In this document: positions 11,443 through 22,725 of the stretch, in pieces
Layout: every line of letters starts with the position of its first letter
Numbering within the stretch: the stretch's first letter is position 1
From: Rhodamnia argentea
Taxonomy: Eukaryota > Streptophyta > Magnoliopsida > Myrtales > Myrtaceae
Length of the DNA stretch: 64,000 nt
Assembly: GCF_020921035.1 (NCBI RefSeq)
Contig: NC_063155.1
Span: 25,971,294 to 26,035,293, forward strand
Direction: 5' to 3'
Notes under the pieces: generated by a model
The model's database searches: none
What the model was told of the DNA's origin: nothing
The model's input: the letters and a program-made list of their open reading frames with translations, nothing else
Made by a program: the position numbers and the translations under genes

Positions 11443-12599
11443 ATTTCATTGTGACCATTGCAGCATTGAATTCTTCAAATTTTCAATGATTTTTTCCTAT
11501 TGTTTTCTTTTCTATGCTTTTTTATCAATTTTTAATTTTTTTATTTTCTTTTTCCGAATTTTCAAATTATTTTAAAAAATTATTTTTTTGCACTTGGGTC
11601 AAATTCGGAATGCAATTCTCGGGTCACTCGATAACCTAAAAATGAATATGGACATAATTGTGAAAATGAGTCCAAAAAAAATTTAACCACATTAGGCGAA
11701 ACTTTTTTATTTTCCCTGTCTCCAAGTACGGCTCTACCTATTAATTTTTTTTTTAAATAGAGCGCTACAAAAAATCATGAAGGAGAACACGATAACATAC
11801 TTCGACATAGGGTAAATAAAAAAATTCGCCCTAATCTCGTTGATTTTTTTTTAATCGGGTCAAATGCGGTCCACACTTCTCGTATTGGCTATCGATAACC
11901 CTTTTTTAAGTTATTTTCCTAAAAATTTATTTTAAACTTTTAAAACAAAATTTACATTCACAACAATTTAAAAAAATTTACTAATAACCTATATGTAACA
12001 TACATGATTCAGATATAAATAACAATCACATAAATAAATCTACACTTACGAAACTCGTAAAAAATAATAAAAAGAAATTTACCTCAAATTATCGAGAGAG
12101 CGCACGCACCGAATGAGGAGCTCAAACTGTCAAGAAAAAGTACCGAATTAATTTAAATATTAATATAAAAACGTAGTACTAACAACATATAAATAAAAAT
12201 TCATACTTAACTATAAAGAAATGTGTCTAAGGAAGAGCGTTTGCGGGACAGGAAGAGCGTCTAAGAGAGAGACAGTTTGAAAGAGGGAAGAAATGAGAGA
12301 ATGTTTTGAGACGGACGAAAAACGTTTGAAAGAGAGGGAGAGCGACAAAGCGTTTCCAAAAAGAGAAGAAATGAGAGAAGGAGAGGAAGAAAGAATTTAA
12401 AGAAGTGAAGAGAAGAGCAGCAGAAAATCTGGAGTATTTTGCGTCTTGTAGCGTCTGACGCCGCAAGACGCAAAATGCGGGGGAGAGGAGAGCCCCTACT
12501 CTTTCGCGGCACAAACTCACGCGAGGAGACCGCCACACGGAAAATGGGGACAGCGGCACGGAGGAGAGGGGGAGGGGGGCACGGAAGAGAGGGGAAGGG
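11443..12599. other. MULE right arm, non-coding
   Basis: Mostly AT-rich DNA, then a purine-rich stretch (12225-12440) with many gaaagag/gagagag runs, leading into the GC-rich subterminal block. The overlapping open frames here are low-complexity and have no domain. Confidence 0.5.
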
Positions 12600-12870
12600 G
12601 GGGGCGACACGTGGGGGGAGGGGGGCGGGCACCCGCGGCACTGGTCCGCCGAGCGGGGAGGTAGGGGCCCCGGCCCGCTCGCCAGTGGCTGGCCGGCGAG
12701 CCGGCCCGAGGCCCCCCCACCCGTCCGCTCGGCAGTTCAACCGCCGAGCGGCCCCGGCGGGGGCCCACCACCGCCCTAGCTCGCGGCCCAGGCTGCCGAG
12801 CGATCCCTTGCTCGGCGGCCTAGGCTGGCTGAGCGGGTCTCGCTCGGCACCCCAACCGCCGAGCGAGACC
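12600..12870. repeat. GC-rich subterminal block, right side
   Basis: About 270 bp, extremely GC-rich and dense in CCGCTCGGC / GCCGAGCGG inverted words. It mirrors 2226-2385 near the left end. Multiple overlapping frames on both strands here are composition artefacts. Confidence 0.75.
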
Positions 12871-12947
12871 CAAATCGGTAAATATTTATTTTTAAAAAAT
12901 ATTTTCGTAAATATTTAATTTAAAAAAATTAAATTGGAAAAAAACCC
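12842..12947 (-). repeat. MULE right terminal inverted repeat
   Basis: Reverse complement of the left TIR at 2151-2256 with few differences. It ends ...GGAAAAAAACCC at 12947 and is followed at once by the 9-bp TSD. Confidence 0.9.
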
Positions 12948-12956
12948 GGTTTTTGG
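12948..12956. repeat. 9-bp target-site duplication, right copy
   Basis: GGTTTTTGG, identical to 2142-2150. It marks the outer edge of the MULE. Confidence 0.9.
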
Positions 12957-14370
12957 CGGTATTCATTCTTATGGCCAATTGGAAACCATTTCCTTTGTGC
13001 GGCCCTCAGTCGACTCCACAACATCGCATCAATACACCAAGCTTTCTCCTTGAGCCGGAATCTGATTGGACGTCCCAAAATTGCGGTCGGCCAAAACCGT
13101 GCCGTGATGAGTGGGAGGACTAAACTGTACACAGGAAGGCTTCTGGACGAGCTTCGTGGCGTGACGTGGGTAAAAGGACAGAGAGATTGGCAGGACGTAT
13201 TCCATGTCGACGATGTCCTATATATACTTTGGATCTTTGGAAAGATTGAGTGAGACATAGAGACAAACACGTTGTGGGCGTTTCAATCCTTGGACGGGAA
13301 AGACGACTTGCCTCAGTTACGTAGACGACGGGCGGGTCAACTTCAACCACTACCTGCCTTTGCCTTTGCTGCGCTTACACTCTTTCGAGGAATCCAAAAC
13401 TCCGGCCTTGGACGGGGAGTGGACCACCACTTCACGGTCCGCGTTCGGGGTCGGGCGCGTTCGTGTTCGGTTGGAAGGAATAACTAGCGATCGTGCCGTG
13501 ATCCTCCTTCCTCCGCACGAGAAAAGTTTGTTGTCCCCGCGCGATCTAATCGAGAGCCGAGTCGATCAAAACAATTTGCTAGTCCGACTGGATGCCGTTC
13601 GATTATGCGGTTTTTGCATAGCGGAACAATCAACTTCATCTTCAGCTATTCCGACTTTTCAACCTCAATTTTGTCCAAAATCCATTAACAATTTGAAACG
13701 GATAGGATATTTTTGTTTAATCGTAAGTAGTGGATGGAAAAGATGCCACTCGTAAATCAATGATACTCGAGAGTCAAATGCTAGCAAATCCCAAATAACT
13801 GCACAACAAAGTAAAAGCCATAAAACAAATAACAAAGCATGGTTTGTAGCTAGAAGCACGCTCTCATCTCTCAATAACAAATTTGTCGCCGTAAAACTTC
13901 GACGGCCGATCACCAAATTCAAATTCAGCGCACGCTAAAATCTCCCACTCTATTCTTAACGGCTTCCGATGGGTGTCTAGATTCAACTTCCTCATCACCA
14001 TCGCCGTAACGATACATTAGAGACATATTGAAAGTGAGCGAAGTGATTTTTTTTGGAGATCAAAGCCTTTCCTTTGGAAATTCGCGAGGTTTGATTTGAG
14101 ATTTAGGCATTGACACCCTCGAATGTTGCTCAAGAGATGATATGTTTTGTAGATACACGTTCGGACTGTACAAAAAATAAATTCTTAGAGTATTTTGAAA
14201 ATGAGTTTTATTGTTTTAAAAATAGGGCGAGAATTAGCCGCTGCTCGTCGGGTCGTGCCAATTTATTAGCACTTCATTAGTTCATTTGTGCATCCTACAA
14301 CACCCTGTAAATTTCTCAAATTAATACACCCCGCCATCAATTCTTCTCTTTATCTCCTCTGGCCCCCTTA
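12957..14370. other. Intergenic flank right of the MULE
   Basis: Moderate-GC sequence to about 13600, then AT-rich. Short frames exist on both strands but none has a domain I recognise. A 'ctatatata' TATA-like word sits at about 13218-13226. It may be remnant gene or promoter sequence, but I cannot support a product. Confidence 0.45.
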
Positions 14371-15742
14371 GTGTGCGTTTGGCAATGATTCTAATCTAAA
14401 AAATCAATTCTATTCGGAATTGATTTTTTCTGATTCTATACTCTAGACGAGTTTTAAAGAATCGGAACGTTTTTTATAACTGTACATAATTTCTATTATC
14501 ATGGAGAAAATAAGTTTCGTAATTGCGCAAAAAATTTATGCTCTCGGAAACAATTTCTTTTTCTATTTTTTTATTTAAGTTGAATAATTACGTCTTATCA
14601 CTATAAAGTCGATCGCTATAGCATCATTGATAAAATGAATACAAATAATGCATAGTTTATAATTAGTTTATTTATTTCGTGGAGCATAAAGACATGTGTA
14701 AGATAATATAAGCTCAATAGGCAATTTGCACTTACATTTTTGCCACAAAATTTGCACTTAAATTATCTTATAAAAGAAGTTTGAATAACCCCTAGATTGC
14801 TCCACGATGGTGCTGATCATGTATAGATGGATTAAACATAAGCTCAATGGTGCCGCTACACGAAATTTGCACTTAAATTACTTGCTATGATAGATGGAAA
14901 TGTTGCAAAGTATTTAAAAAAAACAAGATTACAAAAGTAGAAAGCACAAAGTCATGTAATTGAACGACGATCGGAGATGTCAAATGATTGGGTCGAATCG
15001 AGTTAAATATGGTTCTACCCATATTGACCCATTTTGATGCAGTATAAATCAAACAATTCATACCCGACCTAGTCGATACCCGATTCATATCTGACCTAAC
15101 CCGTATTACTTAAACACTTTTATATCTAACCAACTAATGGAATATTTGTTTTGTTAAAATTTGTTAAGAAAAATGATATTACTAAAACACTTTCATGTAA
15201 TACAATTCTAGTGAATTTTTTAATTTTTTAATTTTCATTTTAATAAATTTTAAAAATAATTTTTTTATTTATTAAAAATGTATTTTCTTATTTTAATTTC
15301 ATTTTCTATGTTATTTTCTTTTTTCTCCGACAGCTAGAGACAGCGATTGGCGACGAACGGCGGTCGATGGTCAACGGCGACAACGGCGATCGACGGCGTA
15401 CGGCGGTGGTGGAATTGGGCGGTCGAGCAACGGGAGCGGCAGACGAGCAAAGGGAGCCGATTGGTCGAGTGTTCTTCTCGGAGGCTTCGTTCTTTTTGTT
15501 TGGGTTAAGTGAACAAAGTGAAAGCCTTTCTTCAGAATTCTCACTTCGTTGGTCTTGTTTTTCAAAAGCAATTCTAGAACAAAGAATCAAAATATTTTTA
15601 TTCTCATTTCTGCCTCAAATCTATTCTCCAGAACAAAATCAGAAAATTTGAGAATCAGAATAATCACAAACACAAGCTTTTCATCTTTTTATGTTTCGAA
15701 GAACAGAATCACAGAATCAAATCGTCATCAAACAGATCCTTA
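14371..15742. mobile_element. Probable non-autonomous TIR element
   Basis: The left end, 'gtgtgcgtttggcaatgattct', matches in reverse complement the right end near 15720-15739 ('ggatctgtttgatgacgat'). Inside both ends are 'gattct'-rich arms typical of plant MITEs. The interior near 15320-15480 is GC-rich with cgacgg/ggcggt words. The ends are diverged and the TSD is uncertain, so the borders are approximate. The open frames inside are not supported genes. Confidence 0.5.
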
Positions 15743-16334
15743 TTTTCTCTTCTTCTTCAAACTGAGGTGGAAAACCCCTGCCTTCATCGTCGTGTGTGCC
15801 CACCGCCACACTCGGCCCAATGCCACATCATGCCATCACCGCCTCGGCCCCGACCCATCGCTGTCTTCATCGAGGGCCACTACAACTCGTCTGCTCCCAA
15901 CTAGCACGCAACCTCTACGTCTCTCTAAAATAATAGAGAGATCTAACATCCCCTACTCGAGCTCATATAAAGTCGTGGCCCTAGAGGTGAGTTTCTAAAT
16001 AAGAAAAAAAAAAGAGAATTAGATACTGCAAGAAAAATTACAGTTCAGGAGGGCAATTGGTAACTTTTTAAAGTTCAGGGTTACTGTGCAACGATGTTAA
16101 AATTCAAGGGAGTAATGTGTAATTTTTCAAAACATGGGGTTGGGCTTAAATTGGAAATTCGAAAGCCCTGCCCGGCCTAAAATTTGCAGTTTTCGCGTAG
16201 TTTCTTATATTTCTTACAATGTGTCATTAATTCTTTCTATCATAAAAGAAAAAAGTGAACATTTTGCAAGTGAGTTATTTATTTTGTTATGCGCTTGAGT
16301 TAATTATGTTATTCTTGAAAACACGAAACTTTAC

Positions 16335-16382
16335 AAGTGAAAAAGTTACTTCCTACAAAAAAATAAAGTGAAAAAGTTACTT
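16335..16382 (+). repeat. Micro-insertion with poly(A) and 17-bp TSD
   Basis: The direct repeat AAGTGAAAAAGTTACTT occurs at 16335-16351 and 16366-16382. The 14 intervening bases are CCTAC followed by an A-rich tail. This is the footprint of a severely 5'-truncated poly(A) retroposon. Confidence 0.65.
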
Positions 16383-16389
16383 ATTTAAT

Positions 16390-16800
16390 ATTAAAAATTT
16401 TGGAAAAATTTCAAGCAACGGCCTAATCAAGAGTATTTTTGTCATTTTATATTTTCTGAAATTTTCCCTTTTTTATTCTTTTTCTCTTTCGTTTTTTTTT
16501 TCCCTTCCTTTTCAGCGGCCTCACCTAAGCAAGGCCTTCCTTGGCCATCGAGGGCCAGCCTCACCCAGTGGCCGGTGAGGGTGGTCGAGCTCTTGGCGGC
16601 CCCAATGGGAAAGAAAAAGAAATAGCAAAAATGAAAAGAAAAAAAATTAGAAAATGTAGAATAATGAAAATACCCTTGGTCAAGCCCTTTTTTAAAATAA
16701 TGAGGACACTTCATGCCTTTCTTTGAAATAATCCGGGCACTTCAAACCCTTCTTTAAAACACGATCCACTTCGGATCCTTGTTTGAGAAAAAGTTTAAAG
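16390..16800. repeat. MITE-like repeat with GC-rich core
   Basis: AT-rich arms made of a repeated phrase ('tcaagcccttttttaaaataatgagg', 'tgcctttctttgaaataatccgggc', 'cttctttaaaacacg') surround a GC core at 16510-16605 with 'aaggcc...gagggccagcctc' words. It has the same modular plan as 36243-36913. The end points are approximate. Confidence 0.5.
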
Positions 16801-17142
16801 CTAAGCCTAGCATAAACCAAACAAGTCCGAAATTTTTAGGTCACGCTTGTTAAAATTTCGAACTTGTAATATCCAAGTCCGAAAGGACCACATTATATTT
16901 ATGCTAATCTTAAAAAAAAAAAATGCACATCATTGAAAGACCCAATTTTAAAAAGGGAAAGAAAATAGAAAATAAAAGGAGGACTTATCGAATTTCAATA
17001 GAACTTATAAGAAATCAATGATGCCTTGCCTCCATTCCTTCTTTTCTCGTTGGTTCCCGCCGCCTTCGCCTTGATCAGTTGGAAGAAGTTCTCGACCCCT
17101 TCCCGCGTTCTAGTCGCCGAGCGGTCAAGCCGGAGTCCGCCC

Positions 17143-20100
17143 ATGGAAGAAGAAGGCGAGAGGCTCAACTTCATGTGCCACGGTTGCGGCGGCATCGGCT
17201 TTGCCGACGGCTCCGACGGCTTCTTCTACTGCGTCCACTGCGGCTCCCAGGCCGACGACATCGTCGACACCGGCGTCGCCGACGGGGATTTCGTCGACAA
17301 GGGCGGCGACGCCCGCGGCGCCCTCTACCAGGCCAGCCACCGCCGCCACCGCGCCGTCAAGCCCGAGCCCAATCTCTCCCAATTCCAGCTGTGGTCCCAG
17401 CTAACCCTAACTCCTCATCTCAAGACGCCCACGAAGGAGGAAGACGTGGCTTATGATGAAATCGGGCCGACGGGCCCCCGGGACTTTGGGGATTCGGGGT
17501 CGGCCAGGCCGAGGGCGCTTGGCTATGAGGATTACTACAATGAGGTGAGGATCAGGTATGTGATGGGGCTGCAGACGATGGTGCAGCTCCAGTGTGAGGC
17601 TCTCGTGAGGGAGTTCGGCGCAACACCGCTGATTTGTGGGATTGCTGGGCCGATTTGGCTGAGGTTCGTAGCAAGCACTCGGGTTTTCTCAGACGAGTGG
17701 GCGGACGAGACCGTTAACGAGTCCGAAATGCAGACAGAAGGTGCGCTGATTTCATCTTTCTGTATTTTAATCATGCCCTGAAGAATTCGTGTCATCCAAG
17801 CTATGATCATTGACTTGTGGCTTTAACATTGCATTGTAATCTTTCGTGGCTCTGTAATTTAGCATGGATAGTTTGTGTGGAGCATGAATCTGAGAAAATT
17901 TACCGTTCACATAATCTAATGGTCGAGGGGGAGTGGCAAAGCTTAGGCTGGCTAAAAATTGAAATTTGGCGGAATGAAAGTATTTGTGGAAAAATGTTGT
18001 GCAGAGAAACTTTAGTGTCCATTTGCTTATTCTATTAAGCAGCGAAGTGATTAGTTTTATTCCATTGACCGTTGACACAGCATCTACTTGGAAGCACTGA
18101 ATGAAAGTATGAAATCCAGTATGAAAGTGGTCCGGATGCCTTCTTTTTAGCAGATGCATACTTTGGATGGCCCTTTAAGATATTTCTTCATATCAATAGT
18201 GTCATGTAAGCATGGATATCTTGCTGTAAACAATTTGCTTGAATTAGAAATGAATTTTCCACCGGAGACCTTTTTGTTTTATGTTCATTTTCATTCATGT
18301 TCAAAGAGCTTTCCTTTTGGCTGCTAAGTGGATATGGTTGTTGGATTTCAATCGCTCATAGACAGGCTTCCCTACTCTAGATGATTAAAAAGTTCAAACT
18401 GGTCAGAGGATGCGAAATATGGAGATACTTGTCTATTTGCTTAGCGACCACTCTCTTTACTTGGTAGCCTGTAGTTCAGTTAATGGCCATCTGCTAGCAT
18501 TAGTACCCATTTGGATTGCAACATAGAATTCCAGTAAAATTGAGTGAATGACAATTAAATTCATGCTAGCTGGATTTACTTTGAAAATCAGCTCTCTCTT
18601 TCATATGTACACCTCTAATTGTGGATGGTGTTGGCACGAGAAAATGTCCATTTTGGAGGAAACACCTTCATCTGCAGATTCTCAAGTTTCAATTACCCTA
18701 TTCTCTTAAATTGATTCTGAATTTTAATGCTTGTCTATTTGGCCACAGGGGAACCAAAAGATTTTAGGCCTCGTGCTAAGTTCAGTGCAGAACCACACAA
18801 TATGCAAGGCAAACGAGCAGTGATAATATGGTATAGGACCTTGAGAAAAAAGATACCATTATCTTGTTCTTTAGCTATTTGTTTCCTGGCTTGTCATGTT
18901 GCTAGGGAACCAATCCTCCCTACTGACATAATCAAGTGGTCAGTTGAAGGAAAGCTTCCATATTTCGCTGCTTTCCTTGACATAGAAAAGAACATTGGTC
19001 CACCATCAGCTGCTTGTCCTTTGAGTTCCAATCTTATGTTTAGGCCTTCTCAAGCAGTTCCATCACAGAAGGTAGAAGCTATGGCAGCGTCCATTGCTCT
19101 GTCGTTAGGTTTGGAATTGCCGCCTGTGAATTTCTACGCAATTTGTTCCCGCTATCTCAATCAGTTATGCCTACCAGCAGCGAAGATTTTTCCACATGCA
19201 TGCCGAATACAGGAATGGTCGATGCCTCCTGATCTATGGTTGTCGGCAAATGAGTTGAGGCTTCCTACTCGTGTATGTGTTATGTCAATACTCGTGGTAG
19301 CAATAAGAATTCTGTATAATATACATGGTTTCGGAGAATGGGAGAAGAGCTTGACTGATCAGCAAGATATGACTTCAACATCAAGTGATCAGGTTGGATC
19401 CAAAACCACAGGCAGTTCCGGAATGAAGGAAGATGTTGGAAATGGTTCTGGTTTTTGTTCTGGTGCTGGGGATGATTTTGATACAAGATTGGAAGCGGAA
19501 GTCTCAGATGGTGATAAGTCTGACCTTGATGCTACGGAGCTTCTACAAAAGCTCAATGCTCGATACAATGACTTCACTGACTCATATGGTACCTAATTGC
19601 ATTTTGATAACTTAAGATAATTTTTTAAAATGTTTTATCTATCACAACACGGTTTGAAAGGTTTTTTGGGCTTTGATCTGGATGAATGAATAATTAGTGT
19701 ACTTTTGTGTTGTATCTTTTCATGTGAACAGAGTACTGCAAAGACTTGCCCACCTATCTCCAATATTGCAAAGATGTTGTTTTTGCTGGTCTAGAACCAT
19801 CTTTTGAGGACTGCGGGGAAGAAGAAGTTATGAAGCAGTTATGGGATTTTTATCAGAAAAACAAGGTAAAATACGATATAATTGCATCATCAATTATTCC
19901 TTTGATTGTGAAGTTAATTTTTACAGATCCATGATAGAAGCCTGTCCTGGTATTTGATACTCTTATCTTTAATCTTATCCATGGGGATTTGTGATTGATT
20001 TCAGGATGGTGGACAAATGGAATGGCCGGGCCTTGACTTCGATGGTGCTTTGAACCAAAAGAGGCCTAGACATAATGTTAATGGATGTTCAAAGAATTCT

Positions 20101-20613
20101 TTTATAGGCAACAAAAGGCTTAATAGTGGAACTTCTGACACCAATAAAAACCTTTTGGACAGCACAGATGACGATGCTTCTTCACAGAATTCATTAGCAG
20201 ATGATAACATGAAACCTAGCAATCACGCATCATCGGAAAGTTACCAAGACAGAGCCATTAGACAGCTGAAATTAGACATGGAAGAGAATAGGTTCTTCTA
20301 CATTCCACCAAGGGTAAAGATCAAGAGACTTGATTATCTTCATTATGTTAGGAAGAGGGACCATGGTGCATTAGCTTATGTTGCCCATGCTGATTATTAC
20401 ATATTGCTTCGTGCTTGTGCTAGAGTAGCTCAGGTTGAGATTAGATGTATGCACATGGGTGTATTGAATTTTGAGAGGAGATTAGCCTGGATGGAAAATA
20501 GAACAGAATACTGCCTGCATTTAACTCCTCCTAAATTATCTTGCGAGTTCTGTAGTGATGAGACTCAAGAAGATGCGGACGATGTGATTAAACTTTCTAG
20601 TCTGAATATATAA
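17143..20613 (+). CDS. TAF1B: TAF1B/Rrn7-like RNA polymerase I transcription initiation factor
   Basis: Four exons: 17143-17740, 18749-19588, 19732-19865 and 20005-20613. All introns are GT-AG and phases match, giving 726 aa. The ATG at 17143 was chosen because the Zn ribbon follows at once (C12-X2-C15 ... C30-X2-C33); upstream in-frame codons lack family character. The cyclin-fold-like middle region spans exon 2 (IIWYRTLRKKIP, LAICFLACHVAREPILPTDIIKW, LPYFAAF). The C-terminus has the conserved plant block FYIPPRVKIKRLDYLHYVRKRD and LAYVAHADYYILLRACARVAQ. TAF1B/Rrn7 proteins are TFIIB-like factors that recruit Pol I to rDNA promoters in the nucleolus. The Arabidopsis counterpart is, from memory, MEE12. 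A Ser/Gly/Asp-rich linker sits at the end of exon 2. The frames are intact and the gene appears functional. Confidence 0.9.
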
Positions 20614-21715
20614 AAGATATTTAACATTTGCTGTCTCATACGTCTCAAGAGTGGATTGCGGCCTGGCTACTATGTTTACAAAGCGAATATTATACTGTTT
20701 ATGGGACATTTTGTGCATAGGTTTTGGACCATGCGACCCCCTTTGTGAGGAGGCACCCCTTTCCTTGAATTTACGGGGCTGAGATGGTTTACTTATTGCT
20801 GATAGGAGTTGCTTTAGCAGGTGCCCTGGTCTTTTCTCATCAACCTCATCTTGTGATTTTTCACCATCACAAGCTAATGTTTCTACGATCTCGTTCAGTA
20901 TTTACTTGAGTAATGCTATAAATCTCCAGCAAAGTGGTTATTTCTCATAATCGAACAAAAGCGCAGAGCGAAGCCAAATTTACCGAGTTTATGAGGTGGA
21001 GGAGTTACTTGGAATAGTGGTAAATTTTAGAATATGATTACCTGTTGCAAGAGCTGTGACAGTTAATTCGGAAGGGACTCAGATCGTTGACTGAGATGAC
21101 AAGAGGAAGTTCAAATTAGATGTTGTATAATTGCCTCGATGTGGTCCTCTTGGATGACATAACCCAAGTTAAAACAAAAGCTCAGCTAGGCTCTTCAAGG
21201 AACTCCTGTTAAGAGGTACTGCTAATTGAGCAGAAAGTTTTTTCCTCCTAGATATAATGTCATTCTTCTAGCAGAAAAACCAGATATAAGGAACTAATCG
21301 GAAAAAACTAGGTTCTCTCCTCAGGCTCGAAACATCTTAAGGAACAGAGCTTGCCATATTCCCTTTGTCTATCTCTCACCATCCCCTGCTTAGAGAAGAA
21401 GAAAAAGAAGGAAGAAGAAGAATTTGCACCATGTTCTAAGCTGGACCCTCTCTTGGGTCTATGATGCTTGCAGAACTGAAATGTGATGTTGTACTCTCAA
21501 TACAAATCCTACAAAAGCTTAGCTTGCCTGTACAAGTCGCTTTATGACAATATATGACAAAAAGAAAATATTCCGAGAAACAAATCAACCTTCACAAAGC
21601 CTCCCTTTAAAGCCAGGATAATTTTAAATCCTAGCCTTCACATCTCCGAGGAAACTAGTCAAATTAACTTGCTCGACTGTTTCTTCTGGTCATAAGGAGC
21701 AAACTTGAAAAGATT
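20614..21715. other. 3' flanks of the TAF1B-like and CLE genes
   Basis: The convergent intergenic region likely holds both 3'UTRs. It is AT-rich with pyrimidine/purine runs (21400-21420). No ORF or repeat with defined ends is supported. Confidence 0.5.
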
Positions 21716-22000
21716 TTAGGGCCTGTTGTGGATGGGATCCGCTCCTCTTCGGACCTGTCTTTTGCTTGACATGTTAGGATCATCAGATGTCGTCGTCACG
21801 CTCGTAGATTTCTCTGTGTTCATGCCCACTGTGCTAGTAGTCTTCAAACTGCGTCGACTCTGAGGTGGTTTTCCCTGATCTTCTTGCTCCCTCTTGAAAC
21901 CGAGCTCTCCAGTTCTTACGCCATGGACTTTATCGGGGTCCAATGCTAAGAAGAAGATGAATACGAGCAGTATGAGGGCTCTGTTTAAGATGAAGCCCAT
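21716..22000 (-). CDS. CLE45-like secreted signalling peptide precursor
   Basis: A 94-aa single-exon precursor. I chose the ATG at 22000 because it places a hydrophobic signal peptide at the start (ILNRALILLVFIFFLALD). An in-frame ATG 22 codons upstream (22066) would bury it. A variable basic/Ser-Thr linker follows, then the C-terminal CLE dodecapeptide RQVRRGADPIHN at residues 81-92 and two trailing residues (RP). The motif closely matches the CLE45 subgroup, whose canonical form I recall as RRVRRGSDPIHN. Here position 2 is Gln and position 7 is Ala. CLE peptides are processed in the apoplast and bind CLV1/BAM-type receptor kinases. CLE45 acts through BAM3 in protophloem. The assignment rests on signal peptide, length and terminal motif together. 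Confidence 0.85.
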   Translation of the reverse strand: MGFILNRALILLVFIFFLALDPDKVHGVRTGELGFKREQEDQGKPPQSRRSLKTTSTVGMNTEKSTSVTTTSDDPNMSSKRQVRRGADPIHNRP

Positions 22001-22725
22001 GACTGCGGTTTGCGGAAGGAGAAGAAAGAACGGCTCGAAAACTTTTTTTGCTTCCTCTAATATCAAGAGCGTAGGTGATTTGGAGACCCCTAGTCCTCTT
22101 CTTTCTGCTGCAACTCCTGCGGATACAAGCCTTTGGTTTATCTAGCAGTGGACTTGATATTGCACTTAATAGCATAAAGTACGGAGGGCCCCCTAACAGC
22201 TAGAGGGAATTCATATCACTTAAAAATCTTTTAGCATGCCTGCAATCGAAGCAAATAAGCATATTTAAGTCTGCTATATGGGGAATCCGGGTAAGTATGA
22301 ATAAAGCCTCTTGGAACATTACCCTGGAGAAGCCAAGCATCTTTCTTCATTATTTCCTAATCTATCTGTCATTCTCTTTGATTTGATGTTTTCGCGAAGG
22401 GCCAAATGCCTCTTAGACAGCACTCATCTTTGCCACACAGGTAAGGTGCGCCGGGGAATTTTTATAAAGAGGGAACTCAAATCTGCTCGAAATCTGTATC
22501 TAAGGGTTTCTTTTTCTCTCTTACAAAAGCATGTCTTAAAGAACGCTCAGGTTGATATATTTGCTGATACAGACTCACATCTTGGAATGTTTTTTCTTAG
22601 GATGAAGAGCATGTGTTTGTAAACACTGAGGTTGACATTAGCTGACATAAGAGTCATATCTTGGATCTGTTTTCATAGGTTGCTGATGATGTTTTCTGGT
22701 GATTGAAATATCTTTTTACCAAGGA
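22001..22725. other. CLE upstream region up to the solo LTR
   Basis: This is 5' flank of the CLE gene, probably its promoter and 5'UTR on the minus strand. The retroelement insertion at 22731 lies about 0.7 kb upstream of the chosen start. No other gene is supported. Confidence 0.5.

Larger units (their letters stand above)
2151..12947 (-). mobile_element. Complete autonomous-type Mutator-like element (MULE) with PMD cargo
   Basis: A 10,797-bp DNA transposon. Its ends are nearly perfect inverted repeats of about 100 bp (2151-2256 and 12842-12947), both starting GGGTTTTTTT, and a perfect 9-bp TSD flanks it. It is marked minus because its three genes read toward the left end: MURA-type transposase (7621-10159), acidic ORF (6656-7177) and a plant-mobile-domain gene (3865-6218). 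The region 5' of the transposase (10160-12840) is AT-rich with tandem repeats and ends in a GC-rich subterminal block. The left arm (2257-3860) holds a matching GC-rich block and AT-rich DNA. Intact transposase frames, near-identical TIRs and an unmutated TSD point to recent insertion. MULEs carrying PMD genes are known in plants. The specific three-gene layout is read here from sequence. Confidence 0.93.

Noticed and set aside
12227-12918. Several long open frames on both strands
   Set aside because: They lie in purine-rich and then extremely GC-rich subterminal transposon sequence. The peptides are Arg/Pro/Gly low-complexity without domains.
14366-15742. A 5-bp CCTTA match flanking the 14371-15742 element as TSD
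   Set aside because: Five bases in AT/C-rich flanks can match by chance, and the element ends are diverged. It was not claimed as a TSD.
17079-17456. Arg/Pro-rich frame overlapping exon 1 of the TAF1B-like gene
   Set aside because: A frame shadow of GC-rich coding sequence. The true frame has the Zn ribbon and spliced continuation.
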